The notes below the pieces were generated by a model. It worked only from the letters and a program-made list of their open reading frames with translations, had not been told where the DNA came from and did not search any database. A program made the position numbers and the translations under genes. Positions 22,351 through 31,514 of a DNA stretch of 64,000 nucleotides are shown piece by piece (position 1 is the stretch's first letter; each line of letters begins with the position of its first letter). Source of the stretch: Comamonas denitrificans (GTDB lineage Bacteria; Pseudomonadota; Gammaproteobacteria; Burkholderiales; Burkholderiaceae_C); contig NZ_JAFNME010000005.1 in NCBI RefSeq assembly GCF_017368815.1, forward strand, positions 62,001-126,000, read 5' to 3'.

Positions 22351-22507
22351 AGATACTCCAGAAGGTTAGGTCTAAAATTCAGCTCGATTTTGCTGCTACC
22401 CGGTTAAAAATCAGGCGGCAACAACACCTTAAGGAAGCTGATTTGTTATTTGCTTCGCACCCCTGCACAAGTGCAAGTAGCAAAGCCTGTCAATTCTAGC
22501 ATGAACC
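22351..22507. promoter_or_regulatory. Divergent promoter region between rpsB and the amidase gene
   Basis: This 157-nt gap must hold the promoter of the rpsB cluster. On the minus strand I see an extended -10-like TGCTAGAAT (ending at 22494) and a TTGACA (22489-22494), but neither has a good partner at normal spacing. No promoter is called with confidence. The transcribed leader of rpsB could be up to about 140 nt. Confidence 0.35.
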
Positions 22508-23914
22508 ATGATTTCTGATTTCACTGCCCTGCGCGCGCAACTGGCCAACGGGCGCACCAGCGCGGCCACTGCTTTATCGGCCTGCCGCGCCCAGGCGCAC
22601 AGCGCTGCTGGCAAGTTGGCTTACACCCACCTCGAAACCAGCGAAAACCACGCCTGCCGCAGCGCCCCGCTGCACCTGCCGTTGGCCGGCGTCGCGGTGT
22701 CGGTCAAAGCACTGTTTGATGTGCAAGGCTGGGTCACCCACGCGGGCTCTAAAGTCTTGCAAGCCCAGCCGGCGGCCACCACCGATGCCGTGGCGGTGGC
22801 CCGTTTGCGTGCTGCCGGGGCCACGCTGATGGGCCAAACGCACATGGTGGAATTTGCCTTTTCTGGCGTGGGTACCAACCCGCACTACCCCACACCGGCG
22901 GCCATGGATGCCTTGTGGGGACGCGATTTGGGCGATGTGTATGTGCCGGGCGGCTCCTCCTCCGGTGCGGCGGCTTCAGTGGCCAGCGGCAGCGCTTGGC
23001 TGGGGCTGGGGTCGGATACGGGGGGCTCGATTCGCATTCCAGCAGCGCTTAATGGGTTGGTGGGATTTAAATCCACCGCCAACCTGGTGCCGCTGCAAGG
23101 AACCCTGCCGCTGTCCAGCACCCTGGATACCGCCTGCGCCCTCACCCGCAGCGTGCGCGATGCCATCACCGCCCATGAGATTTTGGCCGCGCGACGCATC
23201 ACCCGCAGCTGCGCACCGCTGGCCGCATGGCGGCTGGCCATTCCCAGCACCTTGATGCTCAGTGACTTGGCCCCTGCCATTGCCGCTGGTTTTACGCGCA
23301 GCATTGCGCTGCTGCGCCAAGCGGGCGCACACATTGAAGAAATAGCGCTGCCTGAACTGGATGCGCTGCCCGCCATCCACCGCCGTGGCACGCTCGCTGC
23401 CGCCGAAAGCTTTGCCTGGCACGAGCCACTGCTGGCCCAACACGGCCATAACTACGATCCACGTGTGCGCCAACGCATTGAAGCGGGGCGGCACATGAGC
23501 GCTGCCGATTACCTGCGCTTGCACCAGGCGCGAAACGACTGGATTGCACAGGTCAATGCCCGCATTGCCCGGTTTGATGCATTGCTCAGCCCCACCACGC
23601 CAATCACTGCGCCCTTGCTCGCAGCGGTGGCCCCGGCCAGCGCACTGGATCCGGCCCAGGACGCGGCCCGCGATGCGGCCTTTGTAACCGCCAACGCGCT
23701 GCTGCTGCGCAACACCAGCGTGGTGAACATGCTGGACGGCTGCGCCTTGAGCATTCCCTGTCACCTGCCCGGTGAGCTGCCCATGGGCTTGATGCTCTGG
23801 CACGGTGCTGATCGTGACGATGCCCTGTTCAACCTGGGCCTGTTGGCAGAAAGCACCTTGCTCACAGAGGCCCTGCGCCAAGGGGCCCAGCGCGCTCAGC
23901 CACTGCACTGCTAA
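22508..23914 (+). CDS. Amidase-signature family hydrolase
   Basis: 468 aa. The amidase signature family hydrolyses C-N amide bonds with a Ser-cisSer-Lys triad. The Lys is in GVAVSVKALFDVQG, the cis-Ser region is VPGGSSSGAAASVASG and the nucleophile Ser is in GSDTGGSIRIPAALNG. The sequence resembles GatA-like amidases of unassigned substrate rather than true GatA, since no gatB or gatC is nearby. It is first in a plus-strand pair: the NAD(P)HX repair gene starts 3 nt after its stop. There is no signal peptide, so a cytoplasmic location is expected. Confidence 0.88.
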   Translation: MISDFTALRAQLANGRTSAATALSACRAQAHSAAGKLAYTHLETSENHACRSAPLHLPLAGVAVSVKALFDVQGWVTHAGSKVLQAQPAATTDAVAVARLRAAGATLMGQTHMVEFAFSGVGTNPHYPTPAAMDALWGRDLGDVYVPGGSSSGAAASVASGSAWLGLGSDTGGSIRIPAALNGLVGFKSTANLVPLQGTLPLSSTLDTACALTRSVRDAITAHEILAARRITRSCAPLAAWRLAIPSTLMLSDLAPAIAAGFTRSIALLRQAGAHIEEIALPELDALPAIHRRGTLAAAESFAWHEPLLAQHGHNYDPRVRQRIEAGRHMSAADYLRLHQARNDWIAQVNARIARFDALLSPTTPITAPLLAAVAPASALDPAQDAARDAAFVTANALLLRNTSVVNMLDGCALSIPCHLPGELPMGLMLWHGADRDDALFNLGLLAESTLLTEALRQGAQRAQPLHC

Positions 23915-23917
23915 ACC

Positions 23918-25474
23918 ATGCCCCAGCGTCTGCCTGCCACTCCCCTACCCCTGTTCAACAGTGCCAGCACCCGCGCCCTGGAGCAGGCGGCGCTGGCATG
24001 GCACCCCCAGCCCAGCCTGATGCAACGCGCCGGTCGCGCTTGCGCCCAGCTGGCCCAGGCGCTTGCCCCGCATGCCCAGCATATTTGGGTGCTGTGCGGC
24101 CCAGGCAATAACGGTGGCGATGGCTTGGCCGCTGCGGCCATCCTGGCCGCGCAGGGGCGCAAAGTCACCCTGACCTGGCTGGGCCAGCGCGAACGCTGCA
24201 GCAGCGACACCTTGGTCGCACTGCAGCAAGCACAAAACCAAGCCATTCACTGGAGCGACACGCCCCCGGCCCTGCAGCCGCACGACCTCATTGTGGATGC
24301 CCTGCTTGGCCTGGGCTTGCACAGCCAGGCAGCGACCAACCCCCGCATCGCCGCCCTGCTGCAGCACAGCTATGCCAGCCCGGCAACGGTTTTGGCGGTG
24401 GATTTACCCAGCGGGCTGCAGGCCGACACCGGCCTGTGGCAAGCGGGGTATGCACCGCAAACACCGCACCACAGCCCCGGCCACCAACAGCGCCACACCC
24501 TGAGTCTGCTGACCTTGAAACCCGGCCTGTTTACCGCCGATGGGCGCGATGCGGCGGGCCAAATTTGGTTCGATGATCTGGGCCTGGGGCAGCTGCCCAT
24601 TGCCCTCCCCAGCCCTGCGCCCACCGCTTGGCTGCACCACCCTGCTGCACCGATCACGGCAGGATTGGCGGCCCGTCGCCACGCCAGCCACAAAGGCAGT
24701 TTTGGCGATGTGCTGGTCATTGGCGGCCAGGGCTTGCAAGCGGGGGCGGCCATGCAGGGCGCGGCGATTTTGGCCGCCAGTGCCGCCTTGCACCATGGCG
24801 CGGGCCGGGTGTTTCTGCACCTGCTAGACCATGGCCAGCTGCAGCAACTGCCCCAAACGCCCGAAATCATGCTGCGCAACCAAGTGACCGCCTTGGCGCA
24901 ATTGCCCAGCAGCACGGTGGTGTGCGGCTGTGGCGGCGGCAGCAGCGTGGCCGCCTTGCTGCCCAAAGTGCTGGAGCACAGCGCCCGTTTGCTGCTGGAC
25001 GCGGATGCATTGAACGCCATCGCCGCCGATGCCATGCTGCGCCAGCGCCTAAAAAACCGGGGGCCAGCGGGCCTGCCCACCGTGCTCACCCCCCACCCCC
25101 TTGAAGCAGCCCGGCTATTGAATAGCAGCGTGCCTGCTGTGCAAGCCGACCGCTTGGCGGCGGCGCACACCCTGGCCAACACCCTGGACTGCACCGTGCT
25201 GCTCAAAGGCAGCGGCAGCATCATTGCCAGCCCGGGCGAGGTGCCGCACATCAACCCCACCGGCAATGCCTTGCTGGCGACCGGCGGCACCGGCGATGTC
25301 TTGGCGGGCATGGTGGCCGCGCGCTGGGCCAGCATGCCAAACGGTATGCACCGCCAGGCCCACCACGCGGCCTGCGCTGGCGCTTATGCCCATGGGGCCA
25401 TTGCCGATGGCTGGCCTGCGCAGCGCCCTTTAACGGCGCAGGCCTTGGCGCGCACATTGGCGCGTGCTTGCTAA
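23918..25474 (+). CDS. nnrD: Bifunctional NAD(P)HX epimerase / ADP-dependent dehydratase
   Basis: 518 aa with both repair activities fused. The N-terminal epimerase domain (about 1-225, NnrE/YjeF_N) carries WVLCGPGNNGGDGLAAAAIL and VDLPSGLQADTG. The C-terminal ribokinase-like dehydratase domain (about 245-515, NnrD/CARKD) carries HKGSFGDVLVIGGQ, DADALNAIAAD, LTPHPLEAARLL and the anion-hole motif GTGDVLAGMVAA. It epimerises and dehydrates damaged hydrated NAD(P)H. It probably shares a transcript with the amidase upstream. A heptanucleotide tandem repeat starts 2 nt after the stop codon. Confidence 0.94.
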   Translation: MPQRLPATPLPLFNSASTRALEQAALAWHPQPSLMQRAGRACAQLAQALAPHAQHIWVLCGPGNNGGDGLAAAAILAAQGRKVTLTWLGQRERCSSDTLVALQQAQNQAIHWSDTPPALQPHDLIVDALLGLGLHSQAATNPRIAALLQHSYASPATVLAVDLPSGLQADTGLWQAGYAPQTPHHSPGHQQRHTLSLLTLKPGLFTADGRDAAGQIWFDDLGLGQLPIALPSPAPTAWLHHPAAPITAGLAARRHASHKGSFGDVLVIGGQGLQAGAAMQGAAILAASAALHHGAGRVFLHLLDHGQLQQLPQTPEIMLRNQVTALAQLPSSTVVCGCGGGSSVAALLPKVLEHSARLLLDADALNAIAADAMLRQRLKNRGPAGLPTVLTPHPLEAARLLNSSVPAVQADRLAAAHTLANTLDCTVLLKGSGSIIASPGEVPHINPTGNALLATGGTGDVLAGMVAARWASMPNGMHRQAHHAACAGAYAHGAIADGWPAQRPLTAQALARTLARAC

Positions 25475-25476
25475 GT

Positions 25477-25552
25477 GGTAGCTGGTAGCTGGTAGCTGGT
25501 AGCTGGTAGCTGGTAGCTGGTAGCTGGTAGCTGGTAGCTGGTAGCTGGTAGC
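25477..25552. repeat. Heptanucleotide tandem repeat (GGTAGCT)10.9
   Basis: Ten perfect copies of GGTAGCT plus a six-base partial copy, 76 nt, with no mismatches. It lies between the NAD(P)HX gene stop (25474) and the palindromic element before aroC. The unit is not a multiple of three and lies outside genes, so copy number could vary by slippage without affecting protein. Confidence 0.95.
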
Positions 25553-25573
25553 AAGAAAGTATTAGTAATAAAA

Positions 25574-25653
25574 AGAGCTGGTTACGCTGAAAAAATAAAT
25601 GGTTGAGGGATAAAACACCCTCAACCCTTTATGCATCAAGCGCAAACAGCTAT
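25574..25653. repeat. Palindromic intergenic element with bidirectional terminator
   Basis: The arms AGAGCTGGTTACGCTG (25574-25589) and AAGCGCAAACAGCTAT (25638-25653) are imperfect inverted repeats. The centre holds a perfect 9-bp hairpin GGTTGAGGG / CCCTCAACC (25601-25609, 25618-25626). On the minus strand the hairpin is followed by ATTTATTTTTTC, so it should terminate aroC. The convergent gene ends on the other side, and the element ends just beside the aroC stop codon. Confidence 0.75.
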
Positions 25654-25654
25654 C

Positions 25655-26761
25655 TTAAATAGGGGTATCCAGCGCAGCAGCAATGGCCGCCAAATCCACC
25701 TGCACGCCGCCACACTGGGCGCGTTGGCGCAAGGCGTGGTCCATCAGCACCAGGGCCAGCAGCGCCTCAGCAATCGGGGCGGCGCGAATGCCAACGCAGG
25801 GGTCGTGGCGGCCTTTGGTGACTACCTCGACCGGCTCTCCATGGATGTTGATGGAGGGGCGCGGGCTCAAAATCGAGCTGGTGGGTTTGATGGCAATGCT
25901 CACCTCAATATCCTGCCCGCTGCTGATGCCGCCCAGCACCCCGCCAGCGTGGTTGCTGGCAAAGCCTTGGGGGGTCATGGCATCGCCATGCACGGTGCCG
26001 CGCTGGGCAACGCTGTCAAAACCGGCACCAATTTCCACGCCTTTGACGGCGTTCAGCCCCATCATGGCGTAGGCAATGTCGGCATCGAGCTTGTCGTAAA
26101 TCGGCTGCCCCAGGCCCACGGGCACACCGCTGGCTTGCACGCGAATGCGCGCCCCGCAGCTGTCATGCGCTTTGCGCAGCATGTCCATATAGTCTTCCAG
26201 CGCCTGCACATTGGCCACGGGGGCAAAGAAAGGGTTGTGAGCCACATGCGCCCAGCTCTCAAAGGCAATGGGCAATTCACCCAACTGGGTCATGCAGGCC
26301 CGAACTTGCGTGCCAAATTTTTCTTTCAGCCATTTTTTGGCCACCGCACCGGCGGCCACCGTGGGGGCCGTCAGCCGCGCCGAAGAGCGCCCACCGCCGC
26401 GCGGATCGCGCACGCCGTATTTTTGCCAATAGACGTAATCGGCATGCCCCGGGCGAAACTGCTGGGCGATATCGCCATAGTCTTTGCTGCGCTGGTCGGT
26501 ATTGCGAATCAGCAGGGCAATGGGGGTGCCCGTGGTCACGCCCTCGTACACGCCCGAGAGGATTTCCACCTGGTCCGGCTCTTGCCGCTGGGTGACGTGG
26601 CGGCTGGTGCCGGGGCGACGGCGGTCCAGGTCGTGCTGAATATCGGCCGCTGTCAATGCCATGCCCGGCGGGCAGCCATCAATAACGCAGCCAATCGCTG
26701 GGCCGTGGGATTCACCAAAGTTGGTGACGGTAAAAAGGGTGCCAAAAGTATTGCCGCTCAT
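25655..26761 (-). CDS. aroC: Chorismate synthase
   Basis: 368 aa. AroC forms chorismate from EPSP with reduced FMN, the last common step to aromatic amino acids and folate. Signatures: [20 protein letters not shown] at the N-terminus, [34 protein letters not shown] and the central [16 protein letters not shown]. The ATG at 26761 gives the conserved start; an in-frame extension of 9 codons upstream is rejected. There is no clear ribosome binding site. It is transcribed toward the amidase pair and ends in the shared terminator element. Confidence 0.97.
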   Translation of the reverse strand: MSGNTFGTLFTVTNFGESHGPAIGCVIDGCPPGMALTAADIQHDLDRRRPGTSRHVTQRQEPDQVEILSGVYEGVTTGTPIALLIRNTDQRSKDYGDIAQQFRPGHADYVYWQKYGVRDPRGGGRSSARLTAPTVAAGAVAKKWLKEKFGTQVRACMTQLGELPIAFESWAHVAHNPFFAPVANVQALEDYMDMLRKAHDSCGARIRVQASGVPVGLGQPIYDKLDADIAYAMMGLNAVKGVEIGAGFDSVAQRGTVHGDAMTPQGFASNHAGGVLGGISSGQDIEVSIAIKPTSSILSPRPSINIHGEPVEVVTKGRHDPCVGIRAAPIAEALLALVLMDHALRQRAQCGGVQVDLAAIAAALDTPI

Positions 26762-26837
26762 AGTGGCGCGAATTATCACCCAGGCCATGGGCTACGGATG
26801 CCGCCCAGCGCCCTTGATTGGGGGGTGCGGTCTGCGC

Positions 26838-28526
26838 CTATGGCGCATCCTGCGCGGTGCCAGCGCTGGGCATGGGGGCGCACAGGGGCAACTCCAGCGT
26901 AAAGCGGCTGCCTTGGCCACAGTAGCTCTCGAGTGCAATGCGCCCGCCCAGCAAGCCCGTGACCAGGGTATAGACAATGTGCAGCCCCAGGCCCGAGCCA
27001 CCTTGCCCCAGCTTGGTGGTGAAAAAAGGATCAAACACGCGTTTTTGCTGGTTGGCGGGAATGCCACAGCCATCGTCACTGACCACCAGGCGCACGCAAT
27101 CGTCATCACACAGCCACGCTTGCACCCAGATATTGCCCGCCACCCCAGCCGCAAAGGCATGGGTCAAAGCATTGGCAATCAAATTCATCAGCACCTGCCC
27201 CAAAGGGCCGGGGTAACTTTCCAACTCCAGCTGGGGCGGGATGGTGCAATGCAATTGATGGGCCGTGCGGCGAATGGCTGGGCGCATGGTCAGGGCAATT
27301 TCTTGCATCAGCTCGTGCAAATCAAAGCGCCGCCGCTGGCTGCTGGCTTGGTCCACCGCCAACTGTTTGAAGCTGCCCAGCAATTGCGCCGCACGGTGCA
27401 GGTTGCGCTCGATGATGGCACTGCCTTCTTGCGCATCGGCCAAGTACTGCGCCAGCGCCGTGCGCGTCAGCCCGCTGGCCACCTGCTGCTGCAGCCGCTG
27501 CTGGGCGTGTTGCAAGGTGGAGGCGACGGTGACGGCATTGCCGATCGGGGTGCTCAGCTCATGCGCCACCCCGGCGACCAAAGCGCCTAGCGAGGCCAAT
27601 TTTTCGCTTTGCAGCAAGCCTTCCTGGGTTTGCTGCAGGCGCTCCAAGGTGGCTTGCAACTGCGCCGTGCGCTCTTGTACACGCTGCTCTAGCTCGGTGT
27701 TGAGGGTGTGAATTTCTTGCTCATACAGCTTGCGCTCGGTGATGTCGAACTCAATACCGTCAAACACAATGTGGCCATTGGCCAGCCGCCGGGGGGAGGA
27801 AACCACCCGGAACCAGCGAACGCTGCCATCGGGCAAGCGGCTGCGCACCTCCAGCTTGAACGGGGTGAGGTGGGTGAGGCATTCGTGCTCAATGGCCTGC
27901 AAGCGCCGGGCATCTTCGGGCAGTAACTGCTGGTACAGCAGGCGTGCATCTTGCTGCACCGCATGCGCGGACAGTTGGTGCATGCGCTGCACGCCCTGGC
28001 TGATATAGGTCAGCACCCGCTGCTGGCCATCGATACCACAGTCCATTTGAAACACCATGGCATCGGGCAGGTTGTCGCTGATCCGCTGCAGCCGCTGCTG
28101 GCTCTCGTGCAGATGGCTTTGGGCCTGCTTGAGGCTGGTGATGTTGATATGGGTCCCCACCACCCGCCCTGAACCCTGCCCTTGGGCACCCGGCAAGGCC
28201 ATGCCCCGCGACCAAATCCAGACCCACGAGCCATCGGCATGGCGCATGCGAAACTCGTTTTCGTACATGCCTTGCGCCCCGGCGGCCAAATACTGCGCAA
28301 AGTCGGCACTGGCGCGTTCCCGATCCTGCGGATGCAGCCACTGCACCCAAATGGCATGCAAGTTGTGGCTGCCTTGGGTATCCGGAAAGTCTTCTGGCCG
28401 CTGCCCCAGCATGGTGAAATATTCTGGGCTGGCCCACAGGTGCTGGGTGTTTGGCTCCCACTCCCAGACCCCGGTATTGGAAACCTGGGCCAAAATATTT
28501 TGCAGGCGCTCAAGTTCTGAATTCAT
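26838..28526 (-). CDS. PAS-containing sensor histidine kinase
   Basis: 562 aa without a clear membrane segment, so probably cytoplasmic. Two PAS_3-like domains occupy about 10-130 (TGVWEWEPNTQHLW, RMRHADGSWVWIWSRG) and 140-270 (RLPDGSVRWFRVVSS, then DITERKLYEQEI). After a coiled coil, the phospho-acceptor block is ALVAGVAHELSTPIGNAV (His near residue 327). The ATPase has N box GQVLMNLIANALTHAF, G1 VSDDGCGIPA, F box DPFFTTKLG and G2 GGSGLGLHIVYTLV. It starts 37 nt after the stop of the REC-DUF3369-EAL gene on the same strand, so the two probably form a two-component pair. The start codon overlaps a half copy of the palindromic repeat. Confidence 0.9.
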   Translation of the reverse strand: MNSELERLQNILAQVSNTGVWEWEPNTQHLWASPEYFTMLGQRPEDFPDTQGSHNLHAIWVQWLHPQDRERASADFAQYLAAGAQGMYENEFRMRHADGSWVWIWSRGMALPGAQGQGSGRVVGTHINITSLKQAQSHLHESQQRLQRISDNLPDAMVFQMDCGIDGQQRVLTYISQGVQRMHQLSAHAVQQDARLLYQQLLPEDARRLQAIEHECLTHLTPFKLEVRSRLPDGSVRWFRVVSSPRRLANGHIVFDGIEFDITERKLYEQEIHTLNTELEQRVQERTAQLQATLERLQQTQEGLLQSEKLASLGALVAGVAHELSTPIGNAVTVASTLQHAQQRLQQQVASGLTRTALAQYLADAQEGSAIIERNLHRAAQLLGSFKQLAVDQASSQRRRFDLHELMQEIALTMRPAIRRTAHQLHCTIPPQLELESYPGPLGQVLMNLIANALTHAFAAGVAGNIWVQAWLCDDDCVRLVVSDDGCGIPANQQKRVFDPFFTTKLGQGGSGLGLHIVYTLVTGLLGGRIALESYCGQGSRFTLELPLCAPMPSAGTAQDAP

Positions 28527-28577
28527 AGCTGCTTGCGCTTGAGGGATCAGCGTTTAAGGCTGTTTAAGTGCTATTTT
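28525..28577. repeat. Half copy of the palindromic element at the kinase start
   Basis: ATAGCTGCTTGCGCTT (28525-28540) matches the arm of the intact element at 42431 in 16 positions. The second arm is eroded (AAGTGCTATT around 28565-28574). It fills the gap between the EAL gene stop and the kinase ATG and supplies two bases of that ATG. Confidence 0.5.
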
Positions 28578-30825
28578 TTTCTAACCAAAGCAAGAAGTCT
28601 TGCTCTGGTAACGGGCGGGAGAAGAAATAGCCCTGCCCCAGTTCACAGCCTGCCGCCAGCAACGCCCGGCGCTGCGCATCGGTTTCAATGCCTTCGGCCA
28701 AGGTGGCCAGTTTTAAGTGCTGGGCCAAGGTGATGATGGTGTTCGCAATCTCCAAATGCACGCCGGTGCCAGCGTCGGCCTGGGCCTGCGGCAGATCACC
28801 GCTGACAAAGCTGCGGTCAATCTTGAGTTTGTCCAGCGACAGGCGCTGCAAGATGCTCAGCGATGAGTAGCCCGTGCCAAAGTCATCCATCGCCACACGA
28901 ATGCCCTGGGCACGCAGGGCTTTGAGCTTGGCTTGCACATCCTCCACCTTGCTCACGGCCACCGATTCGGTCAGCTCAATTTCTACTTGGTAGCCCTGCA
29001 CACCCGAAGCGGCCACCAAGGCCAATACTTGCTCGACAAAATCGGGCTCGGCAAATTGTACTTGCGAGACATTGATCGCCACCCGAAAGGCATCATTCAC
29101 CCGCCCTACCAAACTTTTGCGCCAGCGCAAGGCCGTGGCAATGACCCAATGCCCCAAGGCCAGCATCAAACCGGCCTGTTCAGCCAGGGGAATAAATTGG
29201 TCCGGGGGAATGAATTTTCCGCCTGGCACCGGCCAGCGCAGCAGGCACTCGGCGGCCACCACCTGCCCGGTGCGCAAATCAACGCACGGCTGGTAGTGCA
29301 GGCACAACTGCTCTTCGGAAAACGCCGCGCGCAAGCAATTTAAGCGCTGCATGCGCTGGCTGGCCGCTTCCGATTGGGTAGGGTCAAAGTACAGGCTTTT
29401 GCCACGCGCCTGCCGCTTCGCTTGCTTGAGTGCGACCCCGGCATCTTTCAAGGCAGTCACCCCATCGGTCGAGCGCAATTGCACCAGCCCCACGGTGGCA
29501 GAAAGGCGCAACAGCTCGCCGTCCTTCACGGCAAAGGGCTGAGCAAACACCCCCAGCAAACGCTGCGGTGCGATGCTCGCTGGGGCACCGTACACCCCGA
29601 ACAGGTCACCACCGACACGGGCAACCACAGCATCCTGGGCAAATTCTGCGTGCAATCGGTGGGCCACGGCTTTGAGCACGGCATCACCAAAATGGGCATC
29701 CAGCACGCTGTTAATGTCGGCAAAACCATCTAAATCAAGCAGGGCCAGCACCCCTTGCGGGTATTGCTGGGCATCCAGCGCCGCCACCATGGCGTTGCGG
29801 TTGGGCAGGCCCACCAAGTCATCACTGAACGCCAAAGCGTTGATGTCCAGGTACAGCTGCAATTTTTCAAAGGCCATCGTGGCATTGCTGACAAACACCT
29901 CCAGCAAGCCTTGCTCCAGGGAGTGCGTAGACATTTGCAATGCCGAACGCGTGGCAGACACCGCCAGCACCACACCATGGGCACTGGGAATAAACAAATG
30001 CACTGCCTGGGCATCAAAGCGATGGCTTTGGGCTTGCAAGGTTTGCTGCAGACCCGCCCCCATGGGCACATGCTCCAGGGCACTGCCCACCCAATGTTGG
30101 CAGTCTGCACTGGCCGCCAGCACATAAGGCGCTGTACCGGCCACGTGCACAGCAATGGCGATTTGCCCCTGCTCTTGGCACGCAGAGGCCGAGCCATCGC
30201 CGTACAGCAAAACCTCCAGTTGGCGCAGTAAATTCTGGGCAAAGCCTTGCAGATTGTTGGCCTTGCCCAGCGCCAAACTGGCTTGCAAAATCCGCGCCAG
30301 CCGCGCTTGCCCCCATTGCAGCAGCTCAATTTGGGCATAGGCGCGAATGGCGATGACCAAACTGGTGAACAGGCGCTCCTGTGTCAGCTCCGACTTGGTT
30401 TTGTAATCATTGATGTCGTATTGCTGAATGGTTTGCAGCTCGGGCACATCGCCCGGCTGGCCCGTGCGCAAGACCACGCGGATGGCGGTATTGCCCAGCA
30501 CCTCACGAATATGGCGCACCAATTGCAGGCCCGCGTCCTGCTGCTCCATCACCACATCAATCAAGGCGACCGCAAAATCTGGGTTCTGCGCCAGCAAGGC
30601 CTGCGCCTGCTGGCTGGAGTAAGCATGGCTAAAGGCCAAACTGCGGCCTTCAACCTCGATGCCTTTGAGCGCCAGCTTGGTGGCGGCATGCACATCCGGC
30701 TCATCATCGACCACCAAGATATGCCACACCGCTGGGCTTTGCGTTTTTTGCGTGGTGTGCGGTGCAGGTGCAGCACTGACTTCTTCAGCAAAAACAAACT
30801 CATCACTGACGGTGCTTGAATTCAT
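28564..30825 (-). CDS. Response regulator with DUF3369, degenerate GGDEF and EAL domains
   Basis: 753 aa. A receiver domain (about 33-165) has ILVVDDEPDVH, the phospho-acceptor Asp in VALIDVVME and the C-terminal YDINDYKTKSELT. A DUF3369-like region follows (about 168-330), ending in FEKLQLYLDINALAFSD. The GGDEF domain (about 335-485) has a changed active site, RVGGDLFGVYG, so cyclase activity is doubtful. The EAL domain (about 490-745) keeps the catalytic residues: ECLLRW (EAL is ECL), NVSQVQF, EIELTESV, AMDDFGTGYSSL, KIDRSF and LAEGIET. It should hydrolyse c-di-GMP under control of phosphorylation. The adjacent downstream PAS kinase is the obvious partner. Confidence 0.9.
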   Translation of the reverse strand: MNSSTVSDEFVFAEEVSAAPAPHTTQKTQSPAVWHILVVDDEPDVHAATKLALKGIEVEGRSLAFSHAYSSQQAQALLAQNPDFAVALIDVVMEQQDAGLQLVRHIREVLGNTAIRVVLRTGQPGDVPELQTIQQYDINDYKTKSELTQERLFTSLVIAIRAYAQIELLQWGQARLARILQASLALGKANNLQGFAQNLLRQLEVLLYGDGSASACQEQGQIAIAVHVAGTAPYVLAASADCQHWVGSALEHVPMGAGLQQTLQAQSHRFDAQAVHLFIPSAHGVVLAVSATRSALQMSTHSLEQGLLEVFVSNATMAFEKLQLYLDINALAFSDDLVGLPNRNAMVAALDAQQYPQGVLALLDLDGFADINSVLDAHFGDAVLKAVAHRLHAEFAQDAVVARVGGDLFGVYGAPASIAPQRLLGVFAQPFAVKDGELLRLSATVGLVQLRSTDGVTALKDAGVALKQAKRQARGKSLYFDPTQSEAASQRMQRLNCLRAAFSEEQLCLHYQPCVDLRTGQVVAAECLLRWPVPGGKFIPPDQFIPLAEQAGLMLALGHWVIATALRWRKSLVGRVNDAFRVAINVSQVQFAEPDFVEQVLALVAASGVQGYQVEIELTESVAVSKVEDVQAKLKALRAQGIRVAMDDFGTGYSSLSILQRLSLDKLKIDRSFVSGDLPQAQADAGTGVHLEIANTIITLAQHLKLATLAEGIETDAQRRALLAAGCELGQGYFFSRPLPEQDFLLWLEKNST

Positions 30826-30971
30826 ACAAGTTTGGGCGCTTAGACCTTGGCAGACAAGAAAATAACTCTACGAGTTTAATAGCAAAAAAAAATGCATTTT
30901 AGTTTTTTTCAATGATCTGCAGTTTTATCCTGAACAGCACCACCGCCCTCTTTTGCGATGCGCCAGACCGA

Positions 30972-31511
30972 TTAAAAATGCCTTGAAAAGTCCTGCTGCC
31001 CAGCCTCTAGCGCTATCAAAGCCTGTTTGCGGGGCAAGCCACCGGCGTAGCCCGTCAGCGTGCCATTGCTGCCAACCACCCGGTGGCAGGGCACGATAAT
31101 GCTGATCTTGTTTTGCCCATTGGCGTTGGCCACGGCCCGCACGGCACGGGGCTGGCCCAGTGCCTCGGATTGCTGTGCGTAGCTGCACGTCTGGCCAAAA
31201 GGAATGCGCAGCAGGGTTTGCCAAACCCGCACTTGAAAATCCGTACCAACCCAATCCAGCGGCACATCAAACGCTTGGCGCTGCCCGGCAAAGTATTGCG
31301 CCAACTGCAGCTGCGTGGCGTGCAGCACGGCCGTTGCAGCCGTTGCACTTGCCACCTCCACGCCCCCATGGGCTTGGCGCACCTGGGCCGTGTGCCGCTG
31401 CAAGCTTTTTTGCTCGGCAAAATCCAGCAGGCACAACCCCCGATCACTGGCAATGGCCAGCATCTCACCCAGCGGGGTGGGGATCAGCAAAGAGTGCAAA
31501 ACGGCCGCCAT
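30972..31511 (-). CDS. ogt: Methylated-DNA--protein-cysteine methyltransferase
   Basis: 179 aa. Ogt removes methyl groups from O6-methylguanine by suicidal transfer to its own cysteine. The active-site block is ISIIVPCHRVVGSNG, with GYAGGLPRKQALIALE after it, and the helix-turn-helix region is FQVRVWQTLLRIPFGQTCSY. It lacks the Ada regulatory domain, so it is the Ogt type. It starts 3 nt downstream of the cobO stop on the same strand, which suggests co-transcription without an obvious functional link. Confidence 0.96.
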   Translation of the reverse strand: MAAVLHSLLIPTPLGEMLAIASDRGLCLLDFAEQKSLQRHTAQVRQAHGGVEVASATAATAVLHATQLQLAQYFAGQRQAFDVPLDWVGTDFQVRVWQTLLRIPFGQTCSYAQQSEALGQPRAVRAVANANGQNKISIIVPCHRVVGSNGTLTGYAGGLPRKQALIALEAGQQDFSRHF

Positions 31512-31514
31512 ACC

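Noticed and set aside
22489-22494. TTGACA as the -35 of the rpsB promoter
   Set aside because: No acceptable -10 at 16-18 nt spacing; kept only as part of a low-confidence region.
25477-25552. CRISPR-like array
   Set aside because: The tract is a contiguous 7-nt tandem repeat without spacers.
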